Origin: Limnoperna fortunei
Lineage: Eukaryota; Mollusca; Bivalvia; Mytilida; Modiolidae
Direction of reading: 5' to 3'
NCBI GenBank assembly: GCA_944474755.1
Contig: OX104117.1
Span: forward strand, 69,865,522-69,929,521
Length of the DNA stretch: 64,000 nt
This document shows, piece after piece, positions 11,030-22,643 of the stretch. Each line of letters begins with the position of its first letter. Positions within the stretch are counted from its first letter, which is position 1. The position numbers were made by a program, and so were the translations under genes. The notes beneath the pieces are model-generated. The model was given only the letters and a program-made list of their open reading frames with translations. It had not been told where the DNA came from and searched no databases.

Positions 11030-11962
11030 GGTCGACGAGGACAATGTCATGGTCGCTATTTCCAAGTGGTGGTAGGGTTTACATCTGTTAAGTTGGCCTG
11101 GCTGTGAGGTAAATAGTATATCAAGTGTTTTGTCACCTCTCGTTGGTATATCTGCAACCTGTTGAATGTTGAGGGTTGCTGCCATATGTAGGTATAATTC
11201 ACTCAGTTGTCTCTGGTTTTGTGTCCCATTGATGGTTAAAGCCTTCCCAGTTGATGTCTGGCAGGTTGGAATCCCCACCTAGTAAGAATACATCATCTTT
11301 CTTATGCTGACAAATTTTAGTGATTTCACTGGTGGCTTTGTCAGAGTATTCTGGGTCTGTTTTATTTGGTGGGCGATATAAGCATGCTATGGTGGCTTTT
11401 TTCTTTGGAGTAATGGTGATGGTACCTGCGATGAGTTCTGTCTCTACTCCAGTATGTAGATGGTTCAACTTGAGTCTGACTTGGCCGCTATTAATACGCC
11501 TCCATGAGGATCCCCTTTACGGTCTCTTCTTATAACATCGTATCCAAGTTCTGGCGGAAAAATTTCACTTGTGTTAATCTTGTCACATAACCATGTTTCT
11601 GTTCCAAGAATAAGGTCTGGCTGAGATGACTTAATAAGGACCTGTAGATCATTTCTCTTTATACTTTGGAAATTTATTAAGAGAGTTCTCAGACGTTTTC
11701 TAGACTTCGGCTTTCTGTCTAGGTGTCTACTGTTGGATTTAGGGGAAGAACTGGCTATAGGGTTCACGAAGCTTGAATTTATAGATGACGATATACTGGT
11801 GTTTGGTTCTTCCTCACGTGTTGATGCTACTGAGGAAAGGATTGAGTAGGTGTTGCTCTCAGCAGAGTCAATTAAGTCATAAAGTATGGTTGAGTGATTG
11901 TGCGAGTTACACACTACACAGTACCATGATGCTGAAGTGTTTGCTAGGCTGTGTGTATTCAA
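11030..11962 (-). pseudogene. CR1-like LINE, APE-type endonuclease
   Basis: 11465-11962 has the N-terminal strands (RTLLINFQSIKRND, then the metal-binding Glu in GTETWL). 11199-11468 continues with ACLYRPPN and GGDSNLPDIN (the D-x-N motif). A further frame near 11030-11075 gives NSDHDIVLVD, the terminal SDH motif. All catalytic motifs of the exonuclease-endonuclease-phosphatase fold can thus be found, but in three frames. Confidence 0.85.
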
Positions 11963-12332
11963 CTGTATCTATTTCTGTGCAACCTGCGTGATACCAGTTG
12001 TTGCATTCATCACAGGCCAGGGCCTTTTGTCCCCATTTACAAGCCTTGCTACAGATGGCACATGGATATTTGGGTGTTCTTGGGCCTGGGTTTGTTTCGA
12101 TGCCACTGAGTATGAGAAGTAAAGAAATGTGTGATGAAGAGTCTCTTACACTGCTTGGGTGTTTTTCATTAGTGAACCATATTGAAGTTTTAAACCAAAA
12201 GTATAGACTAGTACTTGTTGTGATAGTGTCTCTACTTACGAGGGTGTCCATGGATGTGTATTTGGTTGTTTCTATTTTATTGTTACATGACAGTCTTACC
12301 AGCAAGATCCATATGTACCATAAATATTTCAT
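11907..12332 (-). pseudogene. CR1-like LINE, leader with 2A-like motif and PHD finger
   Basis: The 141-codon ORF contains ILSGIETNPGP, matching the 2A-like ribosome-skipping consensus (D/G-x-E-x-NPGP) known from several APE-type LINEs. A PHD finger follows: CAIC, then C, then CDEC, then WYHAGC. Its last part (WYCVVC) sits in the next frame after a frameshift near 11940. The 2A position, just before the zinc domain, would release the leader from the main polyprotein. Function is inferred from the motif. Confidence 0.82.
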
Positions 12333-12365
12333 TGTTTACATTTGGCGCTGAACCGGAAGTAGTGA

Positions 12366-12609
12366 TAGTGGATGGTCACACAACAGCGTAAATGACATAT
12401 AAACAATTCTTTCAAAGTTTTCAATATTACAAGTGTCCGATCAATCTAAAGTGGTTGAATGGTGTAAATAATATCTGAATTTACAGATAATGATAGCTGA
12501 TGTAAAAAATTGTAGATGGAAAACCAAATATTAGATGAAAATTTTTGTTGTATAGAAAAAGCGTCCTGTTCCAACTCTACATTTATGTTTCCAATGTCAT
12601 TAAATTCCT
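12366..12609. other. Intron of gene A, no feature seen
   Basis: AT-rich sequence upstream of the LINE. Confidence 0.4.
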
Positions 12610-12741
12610 GAATTTTAAGAATTTCAACCAATCTGAAACGAAACGGTAGTGAGTTCCGAAAGGCGTCAACAACGATTATACCGACTTCCGTTCAGGGTTT
12701 TTGTCCGTTTCGTTACAAACTGGTTGAAATTCTTTAAATTT
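12610..12741. repeat. Inverted repeat, arms about 34 bp (MITE-like)
   Basis: AAGAATTTCAACCAATCTG plus AACGAAACGG at the left is mirrored by CCGTTTCGTTACAAACTGG plus TTGAAATTCTT at the right, around a spacer of roughly 60 bp. No coding. Confidence 0.7.
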
Positions 12742-13206
12742 AGGAGTATATTGTAAAGTAGGCGTGTCTAATACTCTATTTTTAACCAGTAACTGTTAAT
12801 AATTCAACCTATTTTAGCCGCTCTAATAGGACGATTGTAGAATAAAATATATTAGACATTTACCAATTACTTGCATTTGACTCTGTTAATTCTATAGGTC
12901 ATGTGTTTTGAGGTGTGCATATCCGGCACAAATTTTTCTTAAAGTAGACACTTAGGACCAAGTTTGGGAATGATTGGGCTAGTGGTTCAATAGTCTTCGT
13001 AACTACGTAAAAATTAAATATATACTAGAGGGCCAATACTCCTGTAGGTAGTCTATAACACGGTTTATTCGACTTCGTAGATCATGCCATGCTGATTTTT
13101 GTTGGAATTTACGATATTGTTGTCTTAGTGCAGTAATTATGTTATTTCATAATATTGAGTCATGAACTGTTTACATTAAGTGTCATTAAAATTTGATTTG
13201 TTCCTT
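12742..13206. other. Intron of gene A, no feature seen
   Basis: AT-rich sequence, nothing supportable. Confidence 0.4.
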
Positions 13207-13463
13207 TGTTTGAATATTGTTTAACGCCACTTTCGCAATTTTTTAGCTTTATCATAACATCCAGTTTTTATTGGTGGCGGAAGCCGGAGAAAACTGAAAA
13301 CTACCCACCTTCGGTAAGAAAACAGGCAATCCTTGTCAATTAAGATTGGCGTTGTGTACAGCCTGCCCGCAGTGAGACTCGAACCCGCAACCTCAGTGTT
13401 GACACACCAGGTTGTATCAATAGTAGACGAACTACCTTAACCACTCGGACACCGAATGTTCCC
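13207..13463 (-). repeat. SINE, near full length
   Basis: The minus strand shows the tRNA-like head (CCGAGTGGTTAAGGTAG, GGGTTCGAGTCTCAC), the ATCTTAATTGACAAGG block and the core AAAAACTGGATG...GGCGTTAAAC, diverged from the 55.6-kb copy. The CAAA tail is short. Confidence 0.88.
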
Positions 13464-15684
13464 CACTCCCCTCAATTGAAATTTGAAAAAAAACATTTTA
13501 TCAAATCAATAATTTTTATCTTGGTTACCAAAACGCCTATTCCGCTCATTAAAAAACAATATTGAACTCCCGTGAAAAATTTATAAATGAAAAAACGTTG
13601 CTCTGCCTGTAATAAAAATATATTGGAAGTGGAACTGTTTTTTCCTAATTGGGGAAGGCGGTTAAAATTTTCAGAATTTAATGGAATTAAACACTATCAA
13701 CATAAATAATTGTTTACATAAACGTGTAAACGAATGAATTTCAAATTGTAAACAAAGACATTTTCTTCCTGATGATAAAATCATTGTTATATGACATAAT
13801 AAACCGACTATAAATGAATAATCTATTATAATAGTAAAGGTTTGACCGAAAACCATTGTAGCTAACGTGTTTTCATTGCTGGATAAAATTGCCCTTTGTA
13901 GATTTCCACCAAGTGTTGTAGACGCTTATTACGCACGCTTAAATCTACACTTTATTTACAGTAGCACTCCATAAGTCCATTTCATTTCACGATTTGTTTG
14001 TACAAACTTGAAGCAATTTGAAAAATTACGTTTCGTGTCACTTTCTTTTATTACCTTTAATAGACGTACCGCAAAGCGAATAGTAATGAGGGGTCAGTAA
14101 TTAAATAATCATTTCACCTTAGCACAAAGGACGATATCTGAACGAGGATAATATTGTTAAGAATCAAATATCTGTTTAATTTCAAACTTGTGTTAAAAAT
14201 ATACTACAACATATGATTACAAAAAGTTTTAAAAAATACACATATGTTCTTTTTATAATTCATCATATAATAATTTAAGATTCAATGGTCCGTTTAAACT
14301 CATGTTAACATTAAGAACCAGAAAATGAGACTTGAAACACTATACCAGATGGAGATTTTTAATAGATTGCGACTGTTTGTTAACCTTGTGTTGTTATTTA
14401 AAGTTATTATAGTATCGAAGTATTAAATTTATTGCTTATTATAGGTATATGTATAAAGTAAACAGAGGAAAAACTAAAAATAGCCAATCGGAACATGTGT
14501 CTCGGACATTTTCTTCATGGGTTATGGGGTATCCGATTGTATGGTACCGAGGCCGTGTCAAATAAAGTATCGCAATGTATGTCCTTACATGCATATAATT
14601 TATGATAATATTTTGGATGATCTTATTACTTGTCTTAGGGCGTTCAATGAAGATAACTTAGCATGATCCTACTAAGGATTATCTTTGGACCAGTGAATGT
14701 GTAGTATTTAAAAAAGAAAGTAATTATTTTAGAGAAAAAAAGATATACAAAATTTAAATGATTTTTGACCACGTTTAAGACTTTATAAGTAATTTCCAAA
14801 TTACGTCATTAGTAAAAGTGTTTCTCTTCTTTTTATTAAAATTGAAATAAAAAATATCTTTTAAAGGAAAAAGTTTGCTCGAGCATACGATAAACAAGTT
14901 TCATTTAAAAATGTATTACTTCAATCCGTTTTTGAAGTGAAGCATTCTCTTTTAAGTAAGATTTCAAACGACATTGTAATCAGACAATAAGTTTTTTAAC
15001 GAGTTATTTACATCACTAACCTTTAATAAATTTAAAGTTGTATATCTTAGTCAGTCACACTCAATAAGACTTATTGATAAGGGATCGGTCAATGCATGTT
15101 ATGAGTAAATCTAAATATACCTTTCGTGATTTCTACGTTATACTACTTAAACTTAACAAGTAATCCTTCTTGTGTCAAACCTCTTGCAGGAATTGAGAAA
15201 GATTATTTTGGTTGTATTGTTTTTTGTTGTTTTGTATAACTGCATTATCTTTTTATTTATTTGGAAAAGGGGGAGGCGGGGTGTTGATAATTTACTTATC
15301 ACGATGATTTTCCGCTTTGCTCTTTAGTAAAGTATTAGGGATTATCTTTCCAATAAGATTTTTATATTAATTACACCTCATATAAAAATGCTGGCTTTTG
15401 ATTGGTCAATAGACAGTGTATTTTTCGCAAATTTCCTCATTTTGCATCGATTTCGTCATCACCGGGGTATTCAGCAAAAAATTACCCTCTGTGCCGTGGT
15501 ATTTGCTTAAAAATAACCCTCGCATATTATTATGCTGGAAATATTCATTCGGAAGTTTCGACTTTTACCTCAAAGTAAACGTAACATGGGTAATCGATTT
15601 TGAAAACCAGAAACGTTCCGATAGTACAGAGTCAACAAACAGCACGCAAGTGGTCTAGTATTCACCGCTCTTTGAAATCATGAT
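13464..15684. other. Intron of gene A, no gene seen
   Basis: About 2.2 kb of AT-rich sequence. ORFs at 13671-13856 and 15416-15658 have no supporting motif. Confidence 0.5.
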
Positions 15685-15815
15685 ATTCGGTGTAATTAAA
15701 CAGATAAATCATGTCTGGAAGGGGTATTTGTGAAAAATACCAGTCTCGAGAATCAAATTTCCCTCGCCTAACGGCTCGGGAAATATTTCATCTCTCGACT
15801 GGTATTTTTCACATT
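15685..15815. repeat. Hairpin element (MITE-like), related to 4790-4925
   Basis: TGAAAAATACCAGTCTCGAG on the left pairs with TCTCGACTGGTATTTTTCA on the right. Inside these, TTTCCCTCG pairs with CGGGAAA. The left flank TTCGGTGTAATTAAACAG matches the inverted right flank of the 4.8-kb copy. Confidence 0.7.
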
Positions 15816-15969
15816 GTTTATAATAGTAAAAGTTTAGAAATTGAGCATGACTTATATATAGAAAGCTGAAACATGTTTTCTCTATTTATTATTTTTGAAT
15901 TTTTTTAATGTTTGTATAGACTCTTTATTCCATGAGTTTATTGTCTAAAATATGTTGTTTCACATAATT

Positions 15970-16130
15970 TTAGGACACGTTTTACTCTTAGGTCATAAGA
16001 CCATCTTAGGACACCTATCTATTTTAAGATAAAAATTAGGAGATTCCTACCTTATGACGAGTTTGTTCACACGAATGTATTGTTAAGATATGTTCTAGGA
16101 CCGTCCTAAGACATATCCTAGTCCTAAGAG
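15970..16130. repeat. Cluster of TAGGAC / GTCCTA inverted motifs
   Basis: Motifs TCTTAGGACAC, TTCTAGGACCGTCCTAAG and CTAGTCCTAAGAGA recur in both directions within 160 bp, a likely decayed inverted-repeat element. Confidence 0.4.
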
Positions 16131-16290
16131 AGTTTCTTTGACAAGGACTTTGATTACAAAACCGCAACAAAAAATAAAAAAAATAAACTCGCAAATACGA
16201 ATTAACAAGACAAAACAAAAAAGACACAAAAGACTAGTTTAGAAATTGACTATTTTCCTTTAAACATAAGATTCCAGAATAATAACTTAC

Positions 16291-16354
16291 CGGTTTCATG
16301 TGCCGTGTTACTGTTAATATAAATAAGAATTAATATAATCTTCGCCAGCTCCAT
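16291..16354 (-). CDS. Receptor gene A, first coding exon: signal peptide
   Basis: The minus-strand ATG at 16354 opens 21 codons: MELAKIILILIYINSNTAHE and Thr. A charged start, a hydrophobic core and small polar residues make a classical signal peptide. The exon ends ACCG|GTAAGT in phase 1. Gene B's first exon (34911-34974) is also 64 coding nt, phase 1, and ends in a similar HA-x-ET, so the two exons are homologous. This start is preferred because no upstream in-frame Met is near and the peptide is complete. Expected to direct the receptor into the secretory pathway. Confidence 0.85.
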
Positions 16355-18322
16355 TTTAGTTATCACACCTCTTCTTTAATGACTATACACGGAAGATTAC
16401 TGTAATAACTAATTTATCACGATGTGCTATTGTGTGTGATTAAAAATAGAATAAGAAATAAATTAACTGGAGCGTTTTATCCATTTAAAACGCATTTCGC
16501 GACAAGTGTTCCCTTTTTTCTTTGTTTACTACGCGAGGTTAAAGCAGCAATTAAACAGTTTTTTTTTAAACAATACATGAGATGAAGTGCTCATTGAATT
16601 ATAAATGATAAACAAGACATAAATTCATGTAACCATACATGATCACGGACGTAAATGACACAAATGATCAGACAAAACATATTCCATATAGGGCCAGGTA
16701 ATTTATCTTTACTTTGAGGTAAGATGTAGCTTAGTCAGTTTCTCTCATGACAAAAAATATAAATAACGATACTTATAAAGTTATCGAATGTTTGATGTGA
16801 CGTCACTTTCTGCAGTTTTTTTAAAAGATGAATTGACTATTTATATAGACTGGTAGGTATCTTTGAAAGAACAATATAGTAATATACCACAAGTAACATT
16901 TAACTTGCAACCTCATCACCAGTAAACTACAAACATGACGAGATTGTAGGATCCTAATCGGGCTGCGTTATTTATCCGAACTTTATGCGTTAACTCTCGG
17001 TGGAAATCAGAAGTCTTCTCTTAATGAGAGACCCCCTCCTTCTTTTAATTTTTGTTACGACACTTTTCCTGTCTTGAAGAAGGCTTAAAATTAACCAATC
17101 AGTCAAATCTAGTTATTTTGTGCTCTTGTTTACAACAGCATTTTTTTCAAACTCAAATTAACGATATTTTTGACTTTTGATTTCGATATTATAAATATGA
17201 AGTATGAAGGAAAGAACTATAAAGATTGATCACCTTCTAAAATTAAATATTTGGAAATGTTTCAAGTTTATCAGAATGATATATATTCTGGTATTAACCA
17301 GTTTAGTTGAGTTGTGAATGAGCTTAGAAGGTATTTACATGTAACACATTAGTTTTAAAGACAGAACAGTAGCAAGAAATTTTTTTTTCATCTTTTCTTC
17401 CAAATCTTTTTCCTTTACAACGTGATTGGCTTTATAATATCTCACAGTCGTCTCCAGATATTTCTCTTGTTTTTTTTCTTAAGAGAAATGTAATATATTT
17501 TAGGAATGTGTTTTCTACAAGACCTCATTACATCTCAACTCTTTGTACCATTAACATGATTAACAGATTCGATCACACTTATTCTCGATTTACTTGCCAA
17601 AAAGCAAGCGAAAGTTTGGTTGGACATTTTAAGGGCCATGATTTCATTGTTTAATGGATAAGATTATGTATTTATTTCCATGCACGTTTTTAAAAACCTC
17701 AGTACCCCCACATGCCATAATTGAACAATATTTTGTTCTCTTCATAAACAATATATAATTCTCGCATATGTTCTTGATCAAGGATGTGGGGATTCCTATT
17801 TCTGAATTAAAATCACAAAAAGCGTCATAATTGAAGTTAAAATGAGAAAGATTTTTTAACGGCACACAGACATTTCTACTTATTCATTTGCAAAGTCTTA
17901 ACATTACAATCACAGTTTAAAGGTTTGCTAAATCATTAGACCAAACAACAGACCATTAAGTTGCATGTCCTTTGGTAGCCAAAATATACAGAAAAAGTTT
18001 TCGGAGGTACATTGCGACAACCACATTTATACATTTATTGACAGGATATCTGAATTTAAATATGGAATCCTGCTCCGGAGTAATAATAGTCTAACCCAAT
18101 ACTAACAATCAAACATAAATCTAGTTAAACTTTCGTTATGTTTAAGTGCTGATTAACCACACAAAGAAAACCAAAGATATGCATTAAGAAGTGGAATATA
18201 GTACAGGAGTGAGTAACCTTATACTCTTATAATGTATAACAATTTAAAACGCGTTGATATTAGCATTTAAACATATCATTCAAACAGAAATATTATAAAG
18301 TTCATATTCTAATGATTTCCAT
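16355..18322. other. Intergenic region between gene B end and gene A start
   Basis: About 2 kb of AT-rich sequence. It should hold the gene A promoter, but I see no clear TATA box. The ORF at 17644-17865 is judged spurious. Confidence 0.45.
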
Positions 18323-18331
18323 GTTTTATTA
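18323..18331 (-). terminator. Polyadenylation signal of gene B
   Basis: On the minus strand AATAAA lies immediately after the stop codon (TAATAATAAAACATG). If used, the 3' UTR would be very short. Confidence 0.45.
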
Positions 18332-19106
18332 TTAATGTTTTTCTGCAATGTCGTAGTCGCCTTCCGTCTTCTGTCCAAAGAAATGATCGTATGCGTTGTC
18401 AGATTGTCCTTCCTTTCTGTCATGCTTTGTAGTGTCGTAAACATTATCAACTGCATGGCTGTATATATTTTCTGATTTTTGGTTCCTTTTTTGCATGTTT
18501 GTCGTACTGTAATCAGTTCCGGTTTGGCCGTATGGCGAAAGATCCGCTACTTGTTTTACGGTGCCTTTATCCATGTCTTCTATTTTACTTGTAGGTTTAG
18601 AAAGCTCATAACCATTTTGTTCATTTAAAGTTTTCGCGGAGCGGTTATAACCAGTAATAGTTGGATCTAATATGAAGTATGATTCATTTGAAGGTGTCGC
18701 TGTTGTTCTGGATTTGTCGACACCATTCTTATTAGGATCAAGAACTAAGTAGTCATGTCCATATATCTGGAGATTTTTAGCAGTCCTCGCATGATCAAAA
18801 TTAGCATTTTCGGGAACTCGTGTCATATAGTTTTTTCCGTTTGGAATTACATTTGCTAGTTCTTTACTATTCGACGATAAAGTGTGTTGTGATGTATCGA
18901 TATAGTCATATGACGTTTCTAAAGTTTCCGGCGGAAATGATTTTGTTTTTAAATCTAGGTATTTATGACTGTTGATTCGTATTTTTAACTCGTGGTAGTC
19001 AGTTGACCTTCCATTGTCTGGCATTGCGATATTTTCATTCCGAAGATAATCAAGGGCATTTTCCGAAATAATGCGTTCGTTGCCAATATTTTTGTTCTGT
19101 TTCGAT
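18332..19106 (-). CDS. Receptor gene B, last exon: tyrosine-rich cytoplasmic tail
   Basis: The acceptor TATTTTAACAG precedes base 19106, and the frame runs 775 nt to TAA at 18332. Tyrosine motifs in order are LDYLRN, TDYHEL, HKYLDL, SYDYI, NYMTR, HDYLVL, SYFIL, TGYNRS, NGYELS, DYSTT, IYSHA, VYDTT, AYDHF and DYDIA. The YxVLDPxxxG unit is repeated as in gene A. It is predicted intracellular and may recruit SH2-domain kinases or phosphatases (inference from YxxL/I/V and TxYxxL motifs). Spliced to the six upstream exons it closes a 1320-nt frame (439 codons plus stop), good evidence that the model is right. Confidence 0.85.
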
Positions 19107-19351
19107 CTGTTAAAATACTAAAATTTAGCTGCATTCCACTCAGTTCTATATATGTACACGTATACGTGCATGGAAATATACATGTATTTTTGTTTTGCCC
19201 GTTAAATAACCCTATCTATATGACTACGAATATCGCCCCGACTCCGTTTATTCTCAGGTTTTGTTTGTGTTGAGAAATGCATTAATTACTTTAGACTGTC
19301 ATATTATCTTTTATATCACAAATTGGTAATATAGCAAGCACTATATTAGGT

Positions 19352-19594
19352 TTTGCTTGTTTGTTGCTTAACAGATTTTTAGCAATATCATGGCATCCAG
19401 TTTTTATTGGTGGAGGAAGCCGGAATACCGGGAGAAAAACCCGGACTGTCGGTAGGAAAATTGTCAATCCTTGTCAATTAAGATTGGAGTCGAGCGCAGC
19501 CTGCCGAAGTGAGACTCAAACCCACAATATCAGTGTTGACAGACCACGTGATTAATAGTATACGAACTACCTGATCCACTCGGCCGCCGAGGCC
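19352..19594 (-). repeat. SINE, full length
   Basis: Minus-strand head CTCGGCGGCCGAGTGGATC, ACTCCAATCTTAATTGAC block, CCGGTATTCCGGCTTCC core and TTAAGCAACAAACAAGC tail. It lies in the last intron of gene B. Confidence 0.88.
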
Positions 19595-19744
19595 CCCATA
19601 AGATTATAAACCCAATATAAGCACATGCACTCATGTTATGATATACGTCGTTGATACTTTCTGATATACTCTTAAAAGATAAAAAGGTAAAGTTCTACTG
19701 CAAAAAACTTAACTATACATGACATTAACAATTTTTTATATTAC

Positions 19745-19820
19745 CTTCTTTGGAGGAATATAATAACACCAGTTAAGCTGAAGGCGAGCAGCACTGTTAA
19801 AATTACACCAACTGCTATAC
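19745..19820 (-). CDS. Receptor gene B, transmembrane exon
   Basis: This 76-bp exon has acceptor AATTTCTAG and donor AGAAG|GTAATA, phase 1 in and 2 out. It encodes GIAVG followed by a hydrophobic stretch (VILTVLLAFSLTGVIIF) and ends LQRR, a basic stop-transfer sequence. It is homologous to 1227-1305 of gene A. Confidence 0.85.
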
Positions 19821-20627
19821 CTAGAAATTATTATTTTTTCGTTATGTATGTATGTATTTATGTATGCATGTGCATGTGTATTTACTTTTTACTTATACAT
19901 TACATTTGTTGAAATATACTTTAAATGTGGTTTATCCCGACTACACATGTAAAATTTAATCTTTAAAAACGGATTTACATGCTATAGAAGCTATGTTCGA
20001 ATTCTTAAAGTTGTTTCAGGAAACGATTTGCTATCATTCAATTTTATAGGAAAATTATATTATCCGCAAATCACCGTTTTGATTATTCTTTATCAATTTT
20101 TTTTCCCAAAAGATAAAAATAAAATAAACTCGGATCATTATTTTCTTTTCTACAATACGCATACACATTGCTATACACTATAACAACAATTTCTGATAAT
20201 TTCATTGGACATAATTTTGTAATTTAATTGTAATAATGTGTTTTACTCTCTTTCTTGTCAATATATTAAATCAATTCAACATTTAACATTTTCGCGCTTA
20301 TCCCCCATCCCCATGTAAACCACGACATTGTAATTTTTCATTGTAATATGAATATTCATATAAAACAAACTTGCGATCAGATAAGTTTAAAAACAAATTA
20401 GTTTAATTATGTTTTTATCAGTTTATGCGTCCTGAACCGCTTTCATACAAGATATTGTAAGTGAGAATTTGTATTTATTATATTTTGAATTATAGAACGA
20501 TGTACACAGGATAAATAGTAGTACATGGTTTACTGCTTCTTATAAATTTAGATATTTTTTTTGGTATTTAAACGTTAAAGCGGAATAAATCTACAAAAAC
20601 AATAATTATTTGTGTGTTGCAACATAC
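19821..20627. other. Intron of gene B, no feature seen
   Basis: AT-rich sequence with a short TATG/TATT microsatellite near 19845-19885. Confidence 0.45.
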
Positions 20628-20684
20628 CTGGGATCGAGATGCTGTCTGATATATTCACGTCATCAGTGGTATTGTAATGGGTAT
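20628..20684 (-). CDS. Receptor gene B, stalk exon 3
   Basis: This 57-bp exon lies between TTATTGTAG and CCCAG|GTATGT and is phase 1 at both ends. It encodes about 19 residues (THYNTTDDVNISDSISIPG), with NTT and NIS sequons. It is a likely glycosylated juxtamembrane stalk. Confidence 0.65.
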
Positions 20685-21305
20685 CTACAATAAGATTTAG
20701 CTGAAATGTTGAGAGCAAATCAAAACAATACATTGGTAGTGTATATATAAGAATGTTTGATATAGACTTAAATTTTTATTCTTCTGTGACTGTCAATCAA
20801 TCTTTCGTTCAATACTTATGTTACTTTCTTATATAGATTGATAACAATGTTCATCCCAGTTAGTAACTTAAATGCGAAAACGTATGACTGTACTGATGGT
20901 TACCGATTAAACAATGTACGCTGTAATGTTACTGCTTCGTGCAAAACTATCGCACATACTTTCAATAATTTTAATTATAATTATAATAAATGTGGAATGT
21001 TGCCCGACTTGGTATGTTAAGGAGTCCAACGTTTTGTTGACGATTGACTCATTTATTATAAACGTATACAGAAAATGTTCTGTTATAGTGAGAACGCCTA
21101 AAAGTTTGCATAAAATGCCAAGCATCTGTGTAATTTATCGCCATACCTTTAAGCAAAACTATGTTCTGTTGCATGAGGTAACATAATGCGTATCAACCAC
21201 ACAATGTATATCTGATTAATACCATATTTTTATCAAACTGTCACATTATAGTAAATAACATGTAGCTAGTTGAGTTCTGATGTCTTGTTTTGTTTTAGTA
21301 GTCGT

Positions 21306-21308
<3 letters not shown>
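20685..21308. other. Intron of gene B, no feature seen
   Basis: Overlapping short ORFs on both strands (20838-21186) show no motif and no splice context. Confidence 0.45.

Positions 21309-21351
<43 letters not shown>
21309..21351. repeat. (AT)n microsatellite
   Basis: About 21 uninterrupted AT dinucleotides. Confidence 0.97.
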
Positions 21352-21355
<4 letters not shown>

Positions 21356-21364
21356 TCTACAGAG

Positions 21365-21754
21365 TCTACCAACCAGCAAGCTTATTAAGTATCGGATCGA
21401 CAAACATGACGATACAGCATAAACAAAAAATAATATACAAGTCTAGAAGATTATGCAACGATACAAATGACGGTGTTTCTTGTCAAAAATTTAGACAAAG
21501 ACTGACCAACGAATGGCCTTAGTCATTGAATGTCAATATAAATAAATGACGTAAACAAGTCATAACATATTGATCTTAAACTTTCTCCTTTCCAACTTAA
21601 CCCAAAATAGTGGATTCCCAAGTCCGCCAGCCGGGGACGTGCCGTGCTGTTACTTGGCTTTGCTCAAATATTCCAACAAGATGTAATCAAAATTACCAAG
21701 GTGACGAATTCATTACGCCAGACGCGCTTGCAAATAAGCTTGCTGGTTGGTAGA
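21365..21754. mobile_element. 390-bp MITE with perfect 22-bp terminal inverted repeats
   Basis: The first 22 bp (starting TCTACCAACCAGCAAGC, 21365-21386) are the exact reverse complement of 21733-21754. No coding capacity. The left end lies 13 bp from the AT microsatellite and the right end abuts the TTCGA element at 21755. No target duplication is evident. Confidence 0.8.
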
Positions 21755-22602
21755 ATTTGAAATTCGAGGTTCGAAATTCGAGATTCGAAATTCTAAATAG
21801 TTATAACCAAGCAAATTGCGTGTGACATAATCGCCTACCAATCAGAGTAGTTCTTATATAGACGTAGACACGTGCAGGACCTTTTACGGTACACCGGGAA
21901 AGCTTATTTATTCACCGGGATTTCGGGATTTATCTTAAGTCCGGTATATCCAAATTATCAATTTTCCTACACCTGAAAGAATGTCCATGTCATAGACCTG
22001 CATATTAGAATATAGGTATATGTCCAAGTTTAATTTTTGTCAATTTAATTATAATAATAATAGTAAAGTACTAGCATAGACCTGTATACATGTTGTATTA
22101 GAATATACAGGTCTATGATAATAGTAATCGACAAGGCACAGAAGTCCGGACAGAAGACTAGTATACATGTATAAATGGATAATAACTTAATCGGGCCCAT
22201 TTGTCTTAGGGTCGAATTGTCTGGAAATCGCCTTTTAAAAGGTTCATTTCGCCCCCCCCCCCCCCCATCATTCATTTCCCCATCTGGATTCAAAAAAATA
22301 GTTTTTGAATGGGTATGCCGAGGTTTTTATTTATTAACTAATCAGGCTAAATACAAAATGCAGCGAAGGATCCAGATGATGGTCTCCGGGCGCACCGCAC
22401 CACCCCTACTGTAAAAGATTAGTGTCATAAAATTGAATTGTCTGCACGGGGAAAGACATAAAACATATTTTGAAGAGGCAAAAAATTGCTTGAATCAAAA
22501 ACGAAAGAAGCGAATTTGTTTATTTTTAGGCATAAATAGTACTATCATTTTCTAATATACAGATATTATATCTCGAACTCGAATGAACCTTCTGGGCTTT
22601 CG
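21755..22602. mobile_element. Second TTCGA/CCAAT inverted-repeat element
   Basis: The left side has GAAATTCGAGGTTCGAAATT and then the CCAAT/TATA module (ACCAATCAGAGTAG, CTTATATAGACG, ACACGTGC). The right side ends CGAATGAACCTTCTGGGC plus TTTCG followed by TA, the inverted terminus of the 5532-6834 element. The outer 20 or so bp of the left end are missing where the 21365-21754 MITE abuts. The interior includes a hairpin at 22076-22116 and a poly-C run near 22250. Confidence 0.6.
22076..22116. repeat. Perfect short hairpin
   Basis: CATAGACCTGTATA pairs with TATACAGGTCTATG around a 13-bp loop. Confidence 0.75.
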
Positions 22603-22643
22603 TAAATTTTCATATAAAGTTCAAATCATGATTCCGAACTCAC

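Larger units (their letters stand above)
8700..12365 (-). mobile_element. CR1-like (Jockey superfamily) non-LTR retrotransposon, inactive
   Basis: Reading down the minus strand the element has a leader with a 2A-like motif, a PHD finger, an APE-type endonuclease, a reverse transcriptase with FADD, and a 3' end of GAAGAA/GAACAA repeats (8707-8743). Frameshifts break the frame at least near 11950, 11230, 10500, 10210, 9900 and 9610. The element is nearly full length. It lies in the first intron of gene A, in the same orientation as the gene. The ends are approximate; I found no target duplication. Confidence 0.85.

Noticed and set aside
13207..13463. Target duplication for this SINE
   Set aside because: Only a 6-bp match (TGTTCC) near the ends, too short to be convincing.
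15416..15658. 80-codon plus ORF
   Set aside because: No domain or splice context. It runs towards a hairpin element and is probably chance.
17644..17865. Minus-strand ORF between the two receptor genes
   Set aside because: No splice sites, signal peptide or domain. It lies in intergenic AT-rich DNA.
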